From Tethya wilhelma (lineage: Eukaryota; Porifera; Demospongiae; Tethyida; Tethyidae): a DNA stretch of 64,000 bases. The translations under genes were made by a program, and so were the position numbers. Shown piece by piece: positions 45,765 through 63,638 of this stretch. The stretch covers positions 4,280,404 to 4,344,403 of the forward strand of contig CAXIPT010000007.1 of the NCBI GenBank assembly GCA_964030475.1, read 5' to 3'. How positions within the stretch are numbered: position 1 is the stretch's first letter; each line of letters opens with the position of its first letter. Below the pieces are notes generated by a model. It ran no database searches and was not told where the DNA came from. It saw nothing but the letters and a program-made list of their open reading frames with translations.

Positions 45765-46736
45765 TGAAAGCACCGATGGTGCACAAGCCTCGGCATACTC
45801 ATTGACAACTAGCTAGTGCACTTGTATGCATATTATGCTGTGTAAAAGAGTGTATCATAGCTACATGTATGAGTACTATGAGTCAATGTATTAGAAAATA
45901 ATCACCTATAGGCACACAGTGACACTGTCCGTACAGCCACTACCACATCTCTGTGATGAAGCAGCAGGCCAACTAGCATGCATAAATAAACATGCATGTG
46001 TACAAAAGACCATTAGTACCGAGACTCATGCAACAAGTCCCAGCTCAGTATGCCTGATCTGTGTCAGCGGCCTAGCACTGATGATCAATCATGACTGATC
46101 CGCAGTGGTCTCAGCTAGCCGATAGTACAATGATCTCAGTAAGGAAAACTCAGTTTAGAAAATCCATTGAACCAGTGGTAAAACTTTGAACAGTAATGCT
46201 TAGTTATACTGCTCGAAAGCAGATATTCAGCTAGCCTGAACCATACTGAGACAGGTCATACTGCATCAAGTGATGCTACATCATGGCAGTATGCAGTCAA
46301 GAGACAAGTTGCAGCATATAAAACAATCAATTGAGTTACTTACATGTACTTGTGCAAGCAGCTAAGCCAACTGAACCACATCACATCCAGCTAGAGCCAG
46401 AGCTTTGAACTGAACTGAGCATATCTGGTCCAACTGTAATTCTAGATAACGCACACTACATGGGGCATGATCGTGGGTGTGGATTCGAAGCTAAGCATTC
46501 TGGGAAGCATAAAGCCTCAAATCTCAGAAACTACAGCGTTTTGCAAGATTCTACACAACAAATTTCTAGATAATTCTGATTCATGAACGTAAGTACCTTC
46601 TGTTTGTACCATGGTGCTGCCATTCTTCAGATAATCTAGTAACAGACACCATAGATAATATATTATCTATGCAGACACACAGACAAAACGACTACCGTAA
46701 CCCTCTGCACGTGCTACGCACGTGCCGAGGCTTAAC
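45765..46736. mobile_element. CCTCGGCA-ended nonautonomous element, about 0.97 kb
   Basis: Begins AATGAAAGCACCGATGGTGC then ACAAGCCTCGGCATAC and ends GTGCTACGCACGTGCCGAGG then CTTAA, so AAGCCTCGGCA and TGCCGAGGCTT form inverted termini. Shares TTCTAGATAACGCACACTAC and AAAACGACTACCGTAA with the copies at 47617-48320 and 48321-49276. No transposase is encoded. Confidence 0.65.
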
Positions 46737-47460
46737 TACTGGAGAACCCAAGAACCTTTCCCACTAAAACTAGTGGAGAATCCAAGAACCTTTCCCACTA
46801 AAACTAGTTGAGAACCCAAGAACCTTTACCACTAAAACTAGTAGAGAACCCAAGAACCTTTTCCCACTAAAACTAGTAGAGAACCCAAGAACCTTTTCCC
46901 ACTAAAACTAGTGGAGAACCCAAGAACCTTTTCTCATTAAGACTACTGGAGAACCCAAGAACCTTTCCCATTATAACAATACTGGAGAACGCAAGAACCT
47001 TTCCCACTAAAACTAGTGGAGAACCCAAGAACCTTTCCCACTAAAACTAGTGGAGAACCCAAGAACCTTTCCCACTAAAACTAGTGGAGAACCCAAGAAC
47101 CTTTTCTCATTAAAACTACTGGAGAACCAAAGAACCTTTTCTCATTAAAACTACTGGAGAACCCAAGAACCTTTTCCCACTAAAACTAGTGAAGAACCCA
47201 AGAACCTTTCCCACTAAAACTAGTAGAGAACCCAAGAACCTTTTCCTATTAAAACTAGTGGAGAACCCAAGTAGAACCTTTTCCCACTAAAACTAGTGGA
47301 GAACGCAAGAACCTTTTCCCATTAAAACTAGTGGAGAACCCAAGAACCTTTTCCCACTTAGAACCCAAGAACCTTTCCCACTAAAACTACCGGAGAACCC
47401 AAGAACCTTTACCACTAAAACTAGTGGAGAACCCAAGAACCTTTCCCACTAAAACTAGTG
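46737..47460. repeat. 37-bp minisatellite, about 19 units
   Basis: Units follow the pattern GGAGAACCCAAGAACCTT then TTCCCACTAAAACTAGT with one- or two-base variants; a few are shortened (for example near 47355). The array runs up to the contig gap at 47461, so its true length is unknown. No open frame persists through it. Confidence 0.95.
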
Positions 47461-47461
47461 N

Positions 47462-49066
47462 GTCAGATTCTGTTAAAGTTTTGCGAGTTATATTTAGCTT
47501 TAATAATTCATCAAAAGGATTTCAAATTTCATAAAAACAAGCCATTATAATGTAGCTAGTACTGAAAAGCAATGAAACAAGGCAAGACTAGATCTGAATT
47601 GCAGCATATAATGAAGGCACCGATGGTGCATAAGCCTCGGCACACACTAAACTAGCTAGCACAGTATTATGCATATATTCTGTAAAAGAATGTCATCATA
47701 ATTATTCACCTACTAGTACAGTAGGCCCACTGAGGCATGTAGGCCAGCCTGAAAGAAACTGAGTTGTCCAGTCACAATACGCTTATATACATATGGCCCA
47801 GGTTAGCCCCATAGCTAACTGTGGTGAAGCAGCAAATGTCACAGATGATGAACCAGATGAGCTTTGCTATATGATTATACATGTATTGGAATGCTCACCT
47901 GTGCAGCTGCATGCTGTCAGATAGTCCACTGATGCATTAGCTCACAGGCTACAATTATGTAAAAATGTATGCATGCCCTATATGCTTACATGGAAAGCAG
48001 GCCAACTCCTGCCTGTCTTGCCAAACAACACTGACTAACAGTAACAGCAACACAAATTCTAGATAACGCACACCAAATCAGTAGGCGTGGCCTCGAAGCA
48101 AAGCGCTCAAAGAAGCACAAAAGCCTCAAATCTCAGCAACTACAGTGTTTTGGACAGCAAAACACATATGTTTACAAGATCATTCAGAGTTATGAATGTA
48201 AGTACCATCAATTTTGTCGCTAGAGCTGCCTTTCTTGAGATTTCGATGGAACAGACAGACAGACAGACAAAACGACTACCGTAATCCTCTGCACGTGCTA
48301 CGCACGTGCCGAGGCTTAATGAAAGCACCAAGGCTCGGCGCACTCACATGTATGCATGATATATGACCAGCACGGTCCACTGAGAGGTGTCAGCGGCCTA
48401 GCAAATTCAAGCCTGCTGCAATTGACCAGTGGTTAATCTAGTTACTTATTTAAACCGCTGTTTTGATGATTCATTGAATATACTTTTGATGCTTGTAGTA
48501 CTCAGTGGCGTAGCCAAACCAGGGCCTACCAGGGCCTGTGCCCTACCATTAGTTCACCTTGCCCTACCAAATTACCAATCAGCTGGCAGTCTGTTCATTC
48601 AGCACAAACTCATGAGCAACAAGACTGTAATTTTAATGGCTGGGAAGGATAACTGACACTAATAATGACTGATGTAGTAAGTTCAGACTGCTCAGAACTT
48701 CTAAAATGGCATTTTCAATGCCAAATTCTCGAAATTTTCGCCGTGAAATAAAACGGTAAAGGTCGTCAAGCAAAAAAGGGCGTAGCTCAATTGCTTCAGT
48801 GCCCTACCAACTGTTAGTGTCTAGCTACGCCACTGGTAGTACTTAGTACTTGCACTTTGCTCTGCTCGAGATACTTCTACACAAAGCTATATTAATTCAA
48901 CTCGCAATCATTGAGTTAATTACCTGTACTGTCCAAGCAGCAGGCTAAGCCAGCCTGTCAAACTCCAGTCCATGATCCAAGCTGTATTGTTTCTAGATAA
49001 CGCACACTACACGGGGCGTGATCAATGGGTGCGGTTTCGAAGCTAAGCGCTCAGAGAAGCACAAAA
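47462..49066. repeat. Right arm of the 1605-bp inverted duplication
   Basis: Reverse complement of 38732-40336 over its whole length. It starts at the gap at 47461. It contains one complete CCTCGGCA-ended element and most of a second. Confidence 0.95.
47617..48320. mobile_element. CCTCGGCA-ended element, shorter copy
   Basis: Begins TAATGAAGGCACCGATGGTG then CATAAGCCTCGGCACAC and ends CACGTGCTACGCACGTGCCG then AGGCTTAA. Its inverse copy is in the left arm at about 39478-40181. Confidence 0.65.
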
Positions 49067-49276
49067 GCCTCAAATCTCAGAAATTACAGCGTTTTGCAAG
49101 ATTCTACACAACAGATTTCTAGATAATTTCGATTTATGAACGTAAGTACCTTTCATTTGGACCATAGAGCTGTCATTCTTCAGATAATCTAGTAACAGAC
49201 AGACAGACACACACACACACACACAAAACGACTACCGTAACCCTCTGCACGTGCTACGCACGCGCCGAGGCTTAAT
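48321..49276. mobile_element. CCTCGGCA-ended element, second tandem copy
   Basis: Starts TGAAAGCACCAAGGCTCGGC directly after the previous copy and ends CACGCGCCGAGGCTTAA. Contains AGTGGCGTAGCCAAACCAGG and CTAGCTACGCCACTGG, itself an inverted pair at 48504-48835, so another small element may be nested in it. Confidence 0.6.
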
Positions 49277-49512
49277 TACTTCATTTTTTCAGTCTTCCTT
49301 TGTCGGATTGATTCAGAGTCAATGAATCAAACTGTCACTTGGATAATTGGGATGAAGTATCAGCATCAGCAGGCATATTATATGCATGCAGCTGCATGGA
49401 TGCGCATGCGCATTATGAGTCATGTGATTAATTATCATGGTCGAGCCCCACCCACAAAGTGGTCAATTAACTTTTGCATGGGACCTTGCTTGACTGCTGC
49501 ATGTCTGCGGGT

Positions 49513-51211
49513 ATGGAGATTCTTTTTTTGTGGTGTTTTTCCCTAGTGATTTTAGGGAGTTCTGCAAGACCAGATGATTGGCTTTTGGACCAAGTAGAAA
49601 CCCAGGCAAGTACATATCTAAAAATATGGGTGAAAATCTGATGACTGAGATGATGGTATAGAGATTTATCCATTACACTTGTGTACACTGTTAGGTTCAA
49701 TTGCTCAAAGATGGCTCCTCAATTTCCCTCACAAATGGATTGATCACACGCTCTTTCATGACATCCTCTGACAACGGAACTTTTGGCACAATCGACTATC
49801 GCAGCGAGGTGGCATCAAGGTCTCTCCTCCGAACCGTGTTGCCTGAAGGATTTATCACACTAGATGGAACAGTTTATCCCATTGGTGGATTGACACAGGC
49901 AGGTATCCACTCATATCTGAATCGAAGTGCATACAACCTCACTGTTCTTCCAAACTCATATCAGTTTGTCAACTATAGTACAAGCACACCCAAAGTACGA
50001 TATCCTTGGAATCCCGGCACTAGGTATGCCCCCAAAAATGTTAACTGGCCTCCTAAAGGGCTTACTCTCACAGTGGAGTTCCAAGCACCTAAGAATGTCA
50101 GCAAACCTGCTCATAGCAATGTTCATGTCTTTGTCAACTACGAGATGTATGTTGGGGTGCCATTACTAGCAAAGTGGATAACTGTACAGACTTCTGACAG
50201 TGTCCAAGTCCGTGTCGATGCTGTTCAGATAGAATACCTTGGGACACACAAACCCTATGCTCCACTGAGCTTGTCGGCCATGGCTCAACCAGTCAATCAC
50301 GACACAGCTGCAGTCACTGCATCCTGGCTCTATGTGGAAGCTGACACTCCACATGGTGGTAGTATTGTATGGGACACTGATGCTGCAGCTGGGAGTAGCC
50401 CTGGCTCAGACCAACCTGTGCTGAAATGCAGCTACGCCAAGGGGCCTGGAGTAGCACTAAGCACTAGTAGTAGAAGAGCTCGAACATCTTCAAAAAACGA
50501 TGGTTCAACTGGCATTGGCAATTCTCCTGCTGTATCTAGTTTTGATACATATCATGTATTGGAACTTGTAACAGACTCGTATGATTTGGAAAGGGTTGCT
50601 CTAAGCCGCCATCGAATGACAAGACTACTGGCGCCTCAGACTCAAGAAAACCCAATATTCTTTCACTGCACTGACTCCTCTCCCGATGGTTTCAAGAGTG
50701 CCATTGATCAAATGACTGCTGTAGGGTTTGAAATGTTCCTGTACAGCTTTGGATCAGGTTTTAATCTTGAGAGCACAGACGCTGCATATATCAAACAGAT
50801 AGGAGCGGATGTGCAATATGCTAAATCTAAAGGAATCGAGGTTGGAGGGTAAGTTGAAGTAGAGGGAAACTCCTTGAGCTAGGTAATAACAGGGACCCTT
50901 TTTAAATTTAACATTATAATGTTGAGTGTGACTACTGATACAGTGCAAATTAAAACCTTAATATGTTTTTTTTTTCCATTAAAAAGGTATGACCTGATTG
51001 ACTTGGAGCGGGGTCATGGAGGCTATGGTCATTACGTTGGTGACCAATGGAGTGCAGTTGATGTCAATAGTGGACAACTTACCAGAGATGCTTGTTTTGC
51101 ATCAGGATGGTAAGTTAACAATCTTAACAAGTACATTACTTGGCAACATCAAAGTTTAATGATTATTATTCCGATTATATGAGAGTGATCATGAGTGCTA
51201 CTGAGTGAGTG

Positions 51212-51282
<71 letters not shown>

Positions 51283-53172
51283 AGTGATATTCCTTCCATT
51301 ACCACATAATACAAATAGGTACGACAAAATACGAGAGATACTTTTCAACTTTGTCGACAACACTGGTTTGATCAACTTTGAAACTGACGGCCCATATGGC
51401 GGAGGAGCATGTGGCTCAAAGAACCACTCACACCACACCGATGCTGAGGACTCCATCTACTGGCAAGATAGACTTCAAGGACAGCTGTATGCCGACCTGA
51501 GGGCTAAGAATGTCTACATTCACCAACCTGACAACTACTTCTATTGGGGAGGGAGCAAAACTGCAATGGGGTGAGGATCGATCAAGCCATGACTGGTTAG
51601 CTTAATCGATATCCACATGCATGGCTTGAGCTGTTTTAGTTTTGGGTGGCCCAGAGATTCTACCTAGTTGTACATGTATGCATAGCAATCACTTTGTTAC
51701 ACACGAATTCAAAGTTGACATTGTTCATTAGCAGCAATTTTCTCATTTAGGTACAATGAAAATCAATATAGCTTGCCCCGTTGGGAAGATTTGAGTGTGA
51801 GTCGTCAAGGTATGTATGATGACACCTATCACTTCATACCGACACAGGGATGGATGTTTCTACCACTGGTACAATATCATGGAGGTAGGTGTGTCACGTG
51901 TACACTGCTCAACATTACAGGTTAATCTAGCCTCATTTCCAGGCTCTCTCTTTTGACCTTCCACTCACAGAAAGGATCAAGGAAGGAGAGAGCCTGGTTG
52001 CAGTTGTCACGTGAATGATGCCAGGTACAGTAGACACGAAGGAAGCGCTTAAGAATGAGCCTAACATGAAGATACGTGTCCTTTAATCTCTGTCTTATTC
52101 ACGCCAATTTATGAGCGTCTGGTAAGAAAAACAATTAAGTGCTTGGAAGCAAGGCTACATGATACATAGCTACATACTTTGTACACGTATTCATGACTTG
52201 ATCATAATTATATGTCCATGCACACCTGCATACAGGAGGAAATGCAGCAGAATTTGAACCTCTCTCAGATCATTTGGTTGAGTATGAATGGGGGTTAGCC
52301 CAATACTTAGGCTATGGGGTGGCTGCTTGCTACAGAGGACCCAGGTGAGCAAGGGGTTATCACTCTAATATATCCTACATATACCTTGATTTTTGTTGAT
52401 CAGAACCAACATTATAACACTACTAGACGTGTGCCGTCGACTCTAGTCTAGAGTCGATGCCACATGAAAACTGGTATTCAAACTTTGAAGAAGTTTTTTG
52501 TTCTAAGATAAATTTGAAGATAAACTTCGAAGATATCTGTCTAAAAAGGATATAGTTTGCATCTGCCATCAACCCAAAAGTCTCGGTACTTTTTATGGTG
52601 TAATATTTTCTTGTATAGATTGTATGACAGTGACAGTACTAAAGCCCTGGTATCCAAATGGGTGTCATTCTATAAGCAGTATCGAGACATTCTCATCAGT
52701 GATATTGTACATGTTAGAAGACCAGACATGCAAGGTAAAGTGTTTAGTCCTTTGGGTAGCAATTTATACGAATCAATTTCATGAGATTTATAGCTCTAGT
52801 ATTATGGTGTATAGAATCCATTAAACAATAATTATTTTCCTTGAAAGTAGTCACTTCTTTGTTAATCCACCTCCCCCCCCCCTCCCTTTTTTTTACAACA
52901 CAGACTATGATTGTATTCTACATGTGAACCCCTATCTTGAGAACCGTGGACTAGCAATGATCTTCAACCCTACCATCGCCTCAATCACAAAGAACATCTC
53001 CCTGCCACTCTATTACACTGGCATATCTGAGAAAGCAATGGTCATGAAGGAAGAGGGAAACCCTGTCATTTATACTTTAAATAGGGACTATACTATCGAT
53101 ATCTCTGTTACCGTGGCAGCTAAAGGGATTACCTGGTATGTTTTGAAGGACGCAAGCAAGCTAGGTGAATAA
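49513..53172 (+). CDS. Secreted glycoside-hydrolase-like protein, about 749 aa, eight exons
   Basis: Exons 49513-49605, 49695-50848, 50987-51109, 51319-51570, 51751-51884, 52236-52344, 52619-52734 and 52904-53172 sum to exactly 750 codons with the stop. Residues 1-19 (MEILFLWCFSLVILGSSA) form a signal peptide. A beta-rich N-terminal domain with many N-glycosylation sites (NRSAYNLT, NVSK) is followed from about residue 320 by a barrel-like segment: EMFLYSFGSGFNLES, GGYDLIDLERG, LINFETDGPYGG, IHQPDNYFYWGG and PTQGWMFLPLVQYHGG, then a short beta domain. The Asp in ETDGPYGG (about 480) is a candidate nucleophile as in clan GH-D (GH27/GH36 alpha-galactosidase-like) enzymes, but the family and substrate are not recognised. 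Intron 1 uses a GC donor (CAG/GCAAGT). Introns hold a (GA)n run and MITEs. Confidence 0.8.
51215..51280. repeat. (GA)n microsatellite
   Basis: About 33 GA units in intron 3 of the glycoside-hydrolase-like gene, 38 bases before the next exon. Confidence 0.9.
51927..52005. mobile_element. TAGCCTCATTTCCAGG-type hairpin MITE
   Basis: CTAGCCTCATTTCCAGGCTC then TCTCTTTTGACC is mirrored by GATCAAGGAAGGAGAGAGCC then TGG. Intron of the glycoside-hydrolase-like gene. Confidence 0.55.
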
Positions 53173-53179
53173 CGGTTAA

Positions 53180-53710
53180 TGGACAACTGTTATAGATAAC
53201 TGGTCTAGACACATGTTGTTTTAAAATTTGACAACAGTTTCTTTTGGGTTTAGGTATGACTAATAATGCTGTAGTAGATAACACAATCGTCATGCTACAA
53301 TATTTGGGCACAGTCTCAATGTTTAGTGCTCAGAAAAGCACAATATTAATGGTGCTTAGGTTAATTTACAACACAAGACTCAGATCTCAGCAGGTACAGC
53401 ATTTTGCAAGATTTTATATACGCGCATCAAATTTCAATCAAATTTCATGGACATAAGTTTAACCTAGTCTATCGAGCTAAATAGACTCTTTGCTTGATGC
53501 AATAGGGGTAGAAAAAAAGGGTCTAGCTTGCATGACTCTGAAGCTACTACTCTTCAGATAATCTTGTAACAGACAGACAGACAGACAGACATAAAGGCTG
53601 ATGAAGCTACCACTCTCTTGTAACAGAGACAGACAGACATAAAAGGTCTCTGCACATGTACATAGATGATTGGACCGATAACAAATACACAAAGACTAGC
53701 CATACATGCA
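53180..53710. other. Spacer with MITE remnants and a (GACA)n tract
   Basis: Between two genes that end toward each other. AGTCTATCGAGCTAAATAGAC at about 53466 resembles an end of the 2233-2570 element. GACAGACAGACA repeats are at 53570-53591. No gene is seen. Confidence 0.5.
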
Positions 53711-53716
53711 GTGTCA

Positions 53717-55145
53717 CTATCGTCTCAAAAAGTAGTCAATAGCTACAGAGAATGCAGCAAACCCTGCACATCCAACAGCAGCTGCCTTTACACCAGCTGT
53801 GATAGAAAAGATATAATACCAACATAAGTTACAATTTTCTAACACAATCATTAATATTAAGGAATATTAACACATCATCTAACAAGCAGCATTACAATAT
53901 TCATTTAGCCTGGTTTCCAGGCTTTCCTCCTCCACTAGTTTTTAGGGGTGGAGAAAGGAGCAGGAGGAGGCCTAGGAGACTAAGGAGAGCCTGGGAACAA
54001 GGTTAATATTTATGCTGAGAGTTGGCTATACTCCTACCTCTTAGGCCAATCACTCCACCAGTAATGCATCCTGATGATGTGGTGGTTATGATACCACTTC
54101 TTCCTGTGTACTAGAGGGAGAAGATAAACTGGCTGAACAAACTGCAAACATGCATTCAAACACAATCCATACATTCATCATACAATGGGCTATAACAAAG
54201 AGCAGGCTATACTATCTTAAACATTACATTGTTATTATTTTATTACTATTATTATTGGATTTACAGCTCGGAGCTGAAGGTCTGCTAGAATGAGAAGCAG
54301 CCTAACAAAAACATAAACATAAAGTGATTACAAGTATGTATACAGAGAACATAATGTAGGCTACACCATCTTTGGATAGTGAGAGTAATCGTTGATCAAC
54401 AAAATGTCCACTTACACTCTCCAAGAGACATTCTGTGCCTGAAAACATGAAGCCAACCAGAGCAAAGTTCTTTGCATAGGATTTGGACTTCTGTCCCATA
54501 TCTCTTAGAGTCTGTCTTGTGGTCATCTTCTCGTTGGTGATAGGAGAGTCCAATCCAGACATGAACAACCCAAAGGCTCCACCTAGACCAAATCCTGTAG
54601 TATAAGCATGACAATTAATCACATTGAAACTTGAAGGAAATTCGAAGTCACTCAAACATCTACCTAACTTGATCCATATCTCATACGTTATTGTTTTGTA
54701 CAATTTTGAGAATAATAATTACTATCCACGTCTGTGTTAAACGGTTATGCTGTACTGTAATGATATAGTATTCCAAATGAATATCTCTGTGGGCCTATAT
54801 TTCCAATGCACAATCATTAAAACCATAGGCCCTTAGTAACTAATGCCTAGCATGATTTATGTGTGACATTAAAATTTCACTTTAATACATATCCTAGAAC
54901 ACTAACTTAACACAATAATACGTACCTACAACAAGACTCATGATGGACTTAAAGCTACAGCCCTCCATGAAGTTCTGAACGTTGATTTCTTGTGGAGTTC
55001 TCTCCTTGACGGTGAAGTCGAGCCATCTGTAGGGTCTCAGAGGGCCATTGGACAGCTGCCCAGTCCTCATGCGAGTCATGAGCTCAGGTAGAGTAGATCC
55101 AGTGGCTGGAACACCACTGTTTGTAGAGTTTATCTTCTCTGACAT
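53717..55145 (-). CDS. TIMM22: TIMM22, TIM22 complex channel subunit, about 183 aa
   Basis: Exons (minus strand) 55145-54926, 54594-54416, 54110-54038 and 53796-53717 sum to 184 codons with the stop. The start at 55145 (ATGTCAGAG) is the only in-frame ATG. The C-terminal two-thirds carry the Tim17/22/23 family pattern: GFGLGGAFGLFMSGLDS, RQTLRDMGQKSKSYAKNFAL, GTECLLES, SGCITGGVIGLRGAGVKAAA then GFAAFSVAIDYFLR. The Cys in ECL and in SGCI match the conserved disulphide pair of Tim22. Human TIMM22 is 194 residues. The protein forms the core of the inner-membrane translocase that inserts carrier proteins. It is divergently arranged with UQCR10, the two start codons being 91 bases apart. Intron 1 spans 331 bases; intron 3 contains a MITE at 53907-54002. 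Confidence 0.95.
53907..54002. mobile_element. TAGCCTGGTTTCCAGGC-type MITE in TIMM22 intron 3
   Basis: TTAGCCTGGTTTCCAGGCTT then TCCTCCTCC is mirrored by GGAGAGCCTGGGAACAAGGT then TAA. Confidence 0.6.
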
Positions 55146-55236
55146 GTTGACATTGTACACGTGGTTTTGACTTTAACCCTTTTACAACGTATCAATTTTA
55201 GGTTTAACCCCAAGAATTGAGATCCGTTTGCAGAAC
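55146..55236. promoter_or_regulatory. Shared divergent promoter region of TIMM22 and UQCR10
   Basis: Only 91 bases separate the start codons of the two divergent genes, so both 5' untranslated regions and core promoters must overlap here. No TATA box or obvious bidirectional motif is visible; TTTTACAACG and GGGTTAAACC-like short inverted pieces are present. Confidence 0.6.
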
Positions 55237-55493
55237 ATGGCGATTGGAAGATCTCTTTACAACGTCTTCTTCAGAAGAACTTCCACATTTATGGTGACCA
55301 TTCTTGTAGGTGCCGTCTTCTTTGAGAGATTTTTTGACAGTGGAGCAGATGCACTATGGGATAGAATGAATAGAGGCGTAAGTGTACCATTTCCAATTAA
55401 AGCCCACCATCTTAGTTTATTGTTTTCTGTATCATTCTTTAACTCTAGAAACTATGGAAGCATATCAAACACAACTATGAGACTGAAGAATAG
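55237..55493 (+). CDS. UQCR10: UQCR10, complex III subunit 9, 61 aa
   Basis: Exon 1 (55237-55377) and exon 2 (55449-55493) join in phase 0. The protein starts MAIGRSLYNVFFRRTSTFMV and continues with the single membrane helix (TILVGAVFFERFFDSGADAL) and WDRMNRGKLWKHIKHNYE, matching the small QCR9 subunit of the cytochrome bc1 complex in full; human UQCR10 is 63 residues. It sits next to the Rieske protein in the inner mitochondrial membrane. The intron is only 71 bases. It is head to head with TIMM22 and 279 bases upstream of PHAF1 on the same strand. Confidence 0.96.
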
Positions 55494-55772
55494 TACAGTA
55501 CAACTGTATCTCTTCATCTGTGTTATGTAACAAATAGCTACTTGTGTACCATAGAAGTCCTTGTATACAAACTGTGTTATAAGGCACAGCATCTTTATGT
55601 TTCAAGCTATTTATGTATCTATTATTAATCCAACCATAAAGTGTTATAAATGCATAGTTTGCTTGCTAAACAACACCAAAAGCAAAGAGAGAGAATTAAA
55701 AAAATTAACCCTGTTGGTACCCATTTTGCAACACCAGCTGAATTTGTGTACTGCTGGCCCAAGTTGTGAAGT

Positions 55773-62160
<6,388 letters not shown>

Positions 62161-62515
62161 CCACCATTCAGTACGTGTACATTGTACAGTAACCTTGCCA
62201 TTGAAGCTGTTGTACACTTATAATTATACAAATCAATATACAAATGTAGATTTTTTAAAAATGTTATTGCATGTATTAATGCTACTATAATTATATGATA
62301 TCAATGACAATCATGCAAGCTGGTGAAATACGTATAACATTAATTTAAATTTGTCAATAACGTAATCTTATAATAATTATACAAACAAGTTTTCTACAGA
62401 GACAAAGTAAACAACATATGACATTGTGTGAATGTGTATAGTAATATACAGTGCATGTTGTACAATAATATTAATCTGCTGCAAGTTTAGAGTGAACATG
62501 ACTAGCTAGCTATAG

Positions 62516-63595
62516 CTAGCGATAGAGGTAGTCTGCCTCAATGTTGGCTGCCAGTTCCTTCTCCCACTTGTCTCCATTGCTCAGCAGTTTCTCCTTGTTG
62601 TAGAGGAGCTCCTGATGGGTTTCTGTTGAGAACTCAAAGTTGGGACCCTGTGGTGAAAGTTAAAAACAATTAATCATAAGATTTACAGTTTCAAAGCTTA
62701 AGAAAGCTCTTGTGACTTCTACCTATGGATGCTGAGTGATAACCCATGAAATGCTCTCTAATCCTAACCTGTCTTGAACTATAGATGTTTGTTATGCTGA
62801 AAATCAAGACATACACTTACTTCACAGACCAGCAGTATAAACATAATACCGTAATAGCACAAAATATTGGCGGGAATAAAATTTGGTGGATTGCCCAAAA
62901 TTTCATGATTGGCGGATTTATTTTGGCGTTTGCACTCGCATCAATATTACGTGCATGCGCAAAAATGACTGTTTGGCGGATTTAATATTGGCAGTCCTTA
63001 CCAAACCGCCAATCTACCAATATTAAAATCCGCCAAATTTTTGTGCTATACGGTACTATTCCTAAGGATAGGCATAATAATATAAATGTTGCCCAAAAAC
63101 ACAGCCAAGCACAAGAGCATGACCATTAGAAGTACACAACTGCATTGTATATTATTAAACCCCTCATAGTGATACTAACTGACCTCTACGATGGCGTCCA
63201 CGGGACACGCCTCCTGACAGAACCCACAGTAGATGCACTTGGTCATGTCGGTATCGTACCTTGTCGTCCTTCTACTGCCATCAGCACGAGTCTCCGCCTC
63301 TATCGTAATCGCCTGAGCCGGACAGATCGCCTCGCACAACTTGCACGCGATGCATCTTTCCTCGCCGTTGGGATATCGCCTCAGGGCATGTTCCCCACGA
63401 AACCTCGGACTGATGGGCCCCTTTTCAAAGGGATAATTAATAGTGGCAGGTTCTCTGAAGAACATGCTGAGGGTTGTGGCAAGACCTCTAAAGAGTTCTG
63501 TTAGGAATAGGGTGGTGGCATTTCTGTCCATCACTGACTTGGAGTCGAAGGCAGTGTCTTTCATATCAATACTGACATACTCTGTGTGTGTGTGT

Positions 63596-63638
<43 letters not shown>

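Noticed and set aside
46737..47460. Possible CRISPR-like array
   Set aside because: Units are contiguous tandem repeats without unique spacers, in a eukaryotic sequence; it is a minisatellite.
63145..63504. Plus-strand 119-codon frame
   Set aside because: It is antisense to the NDUFS8 exon, which is the strongly conserved coding sequence here.
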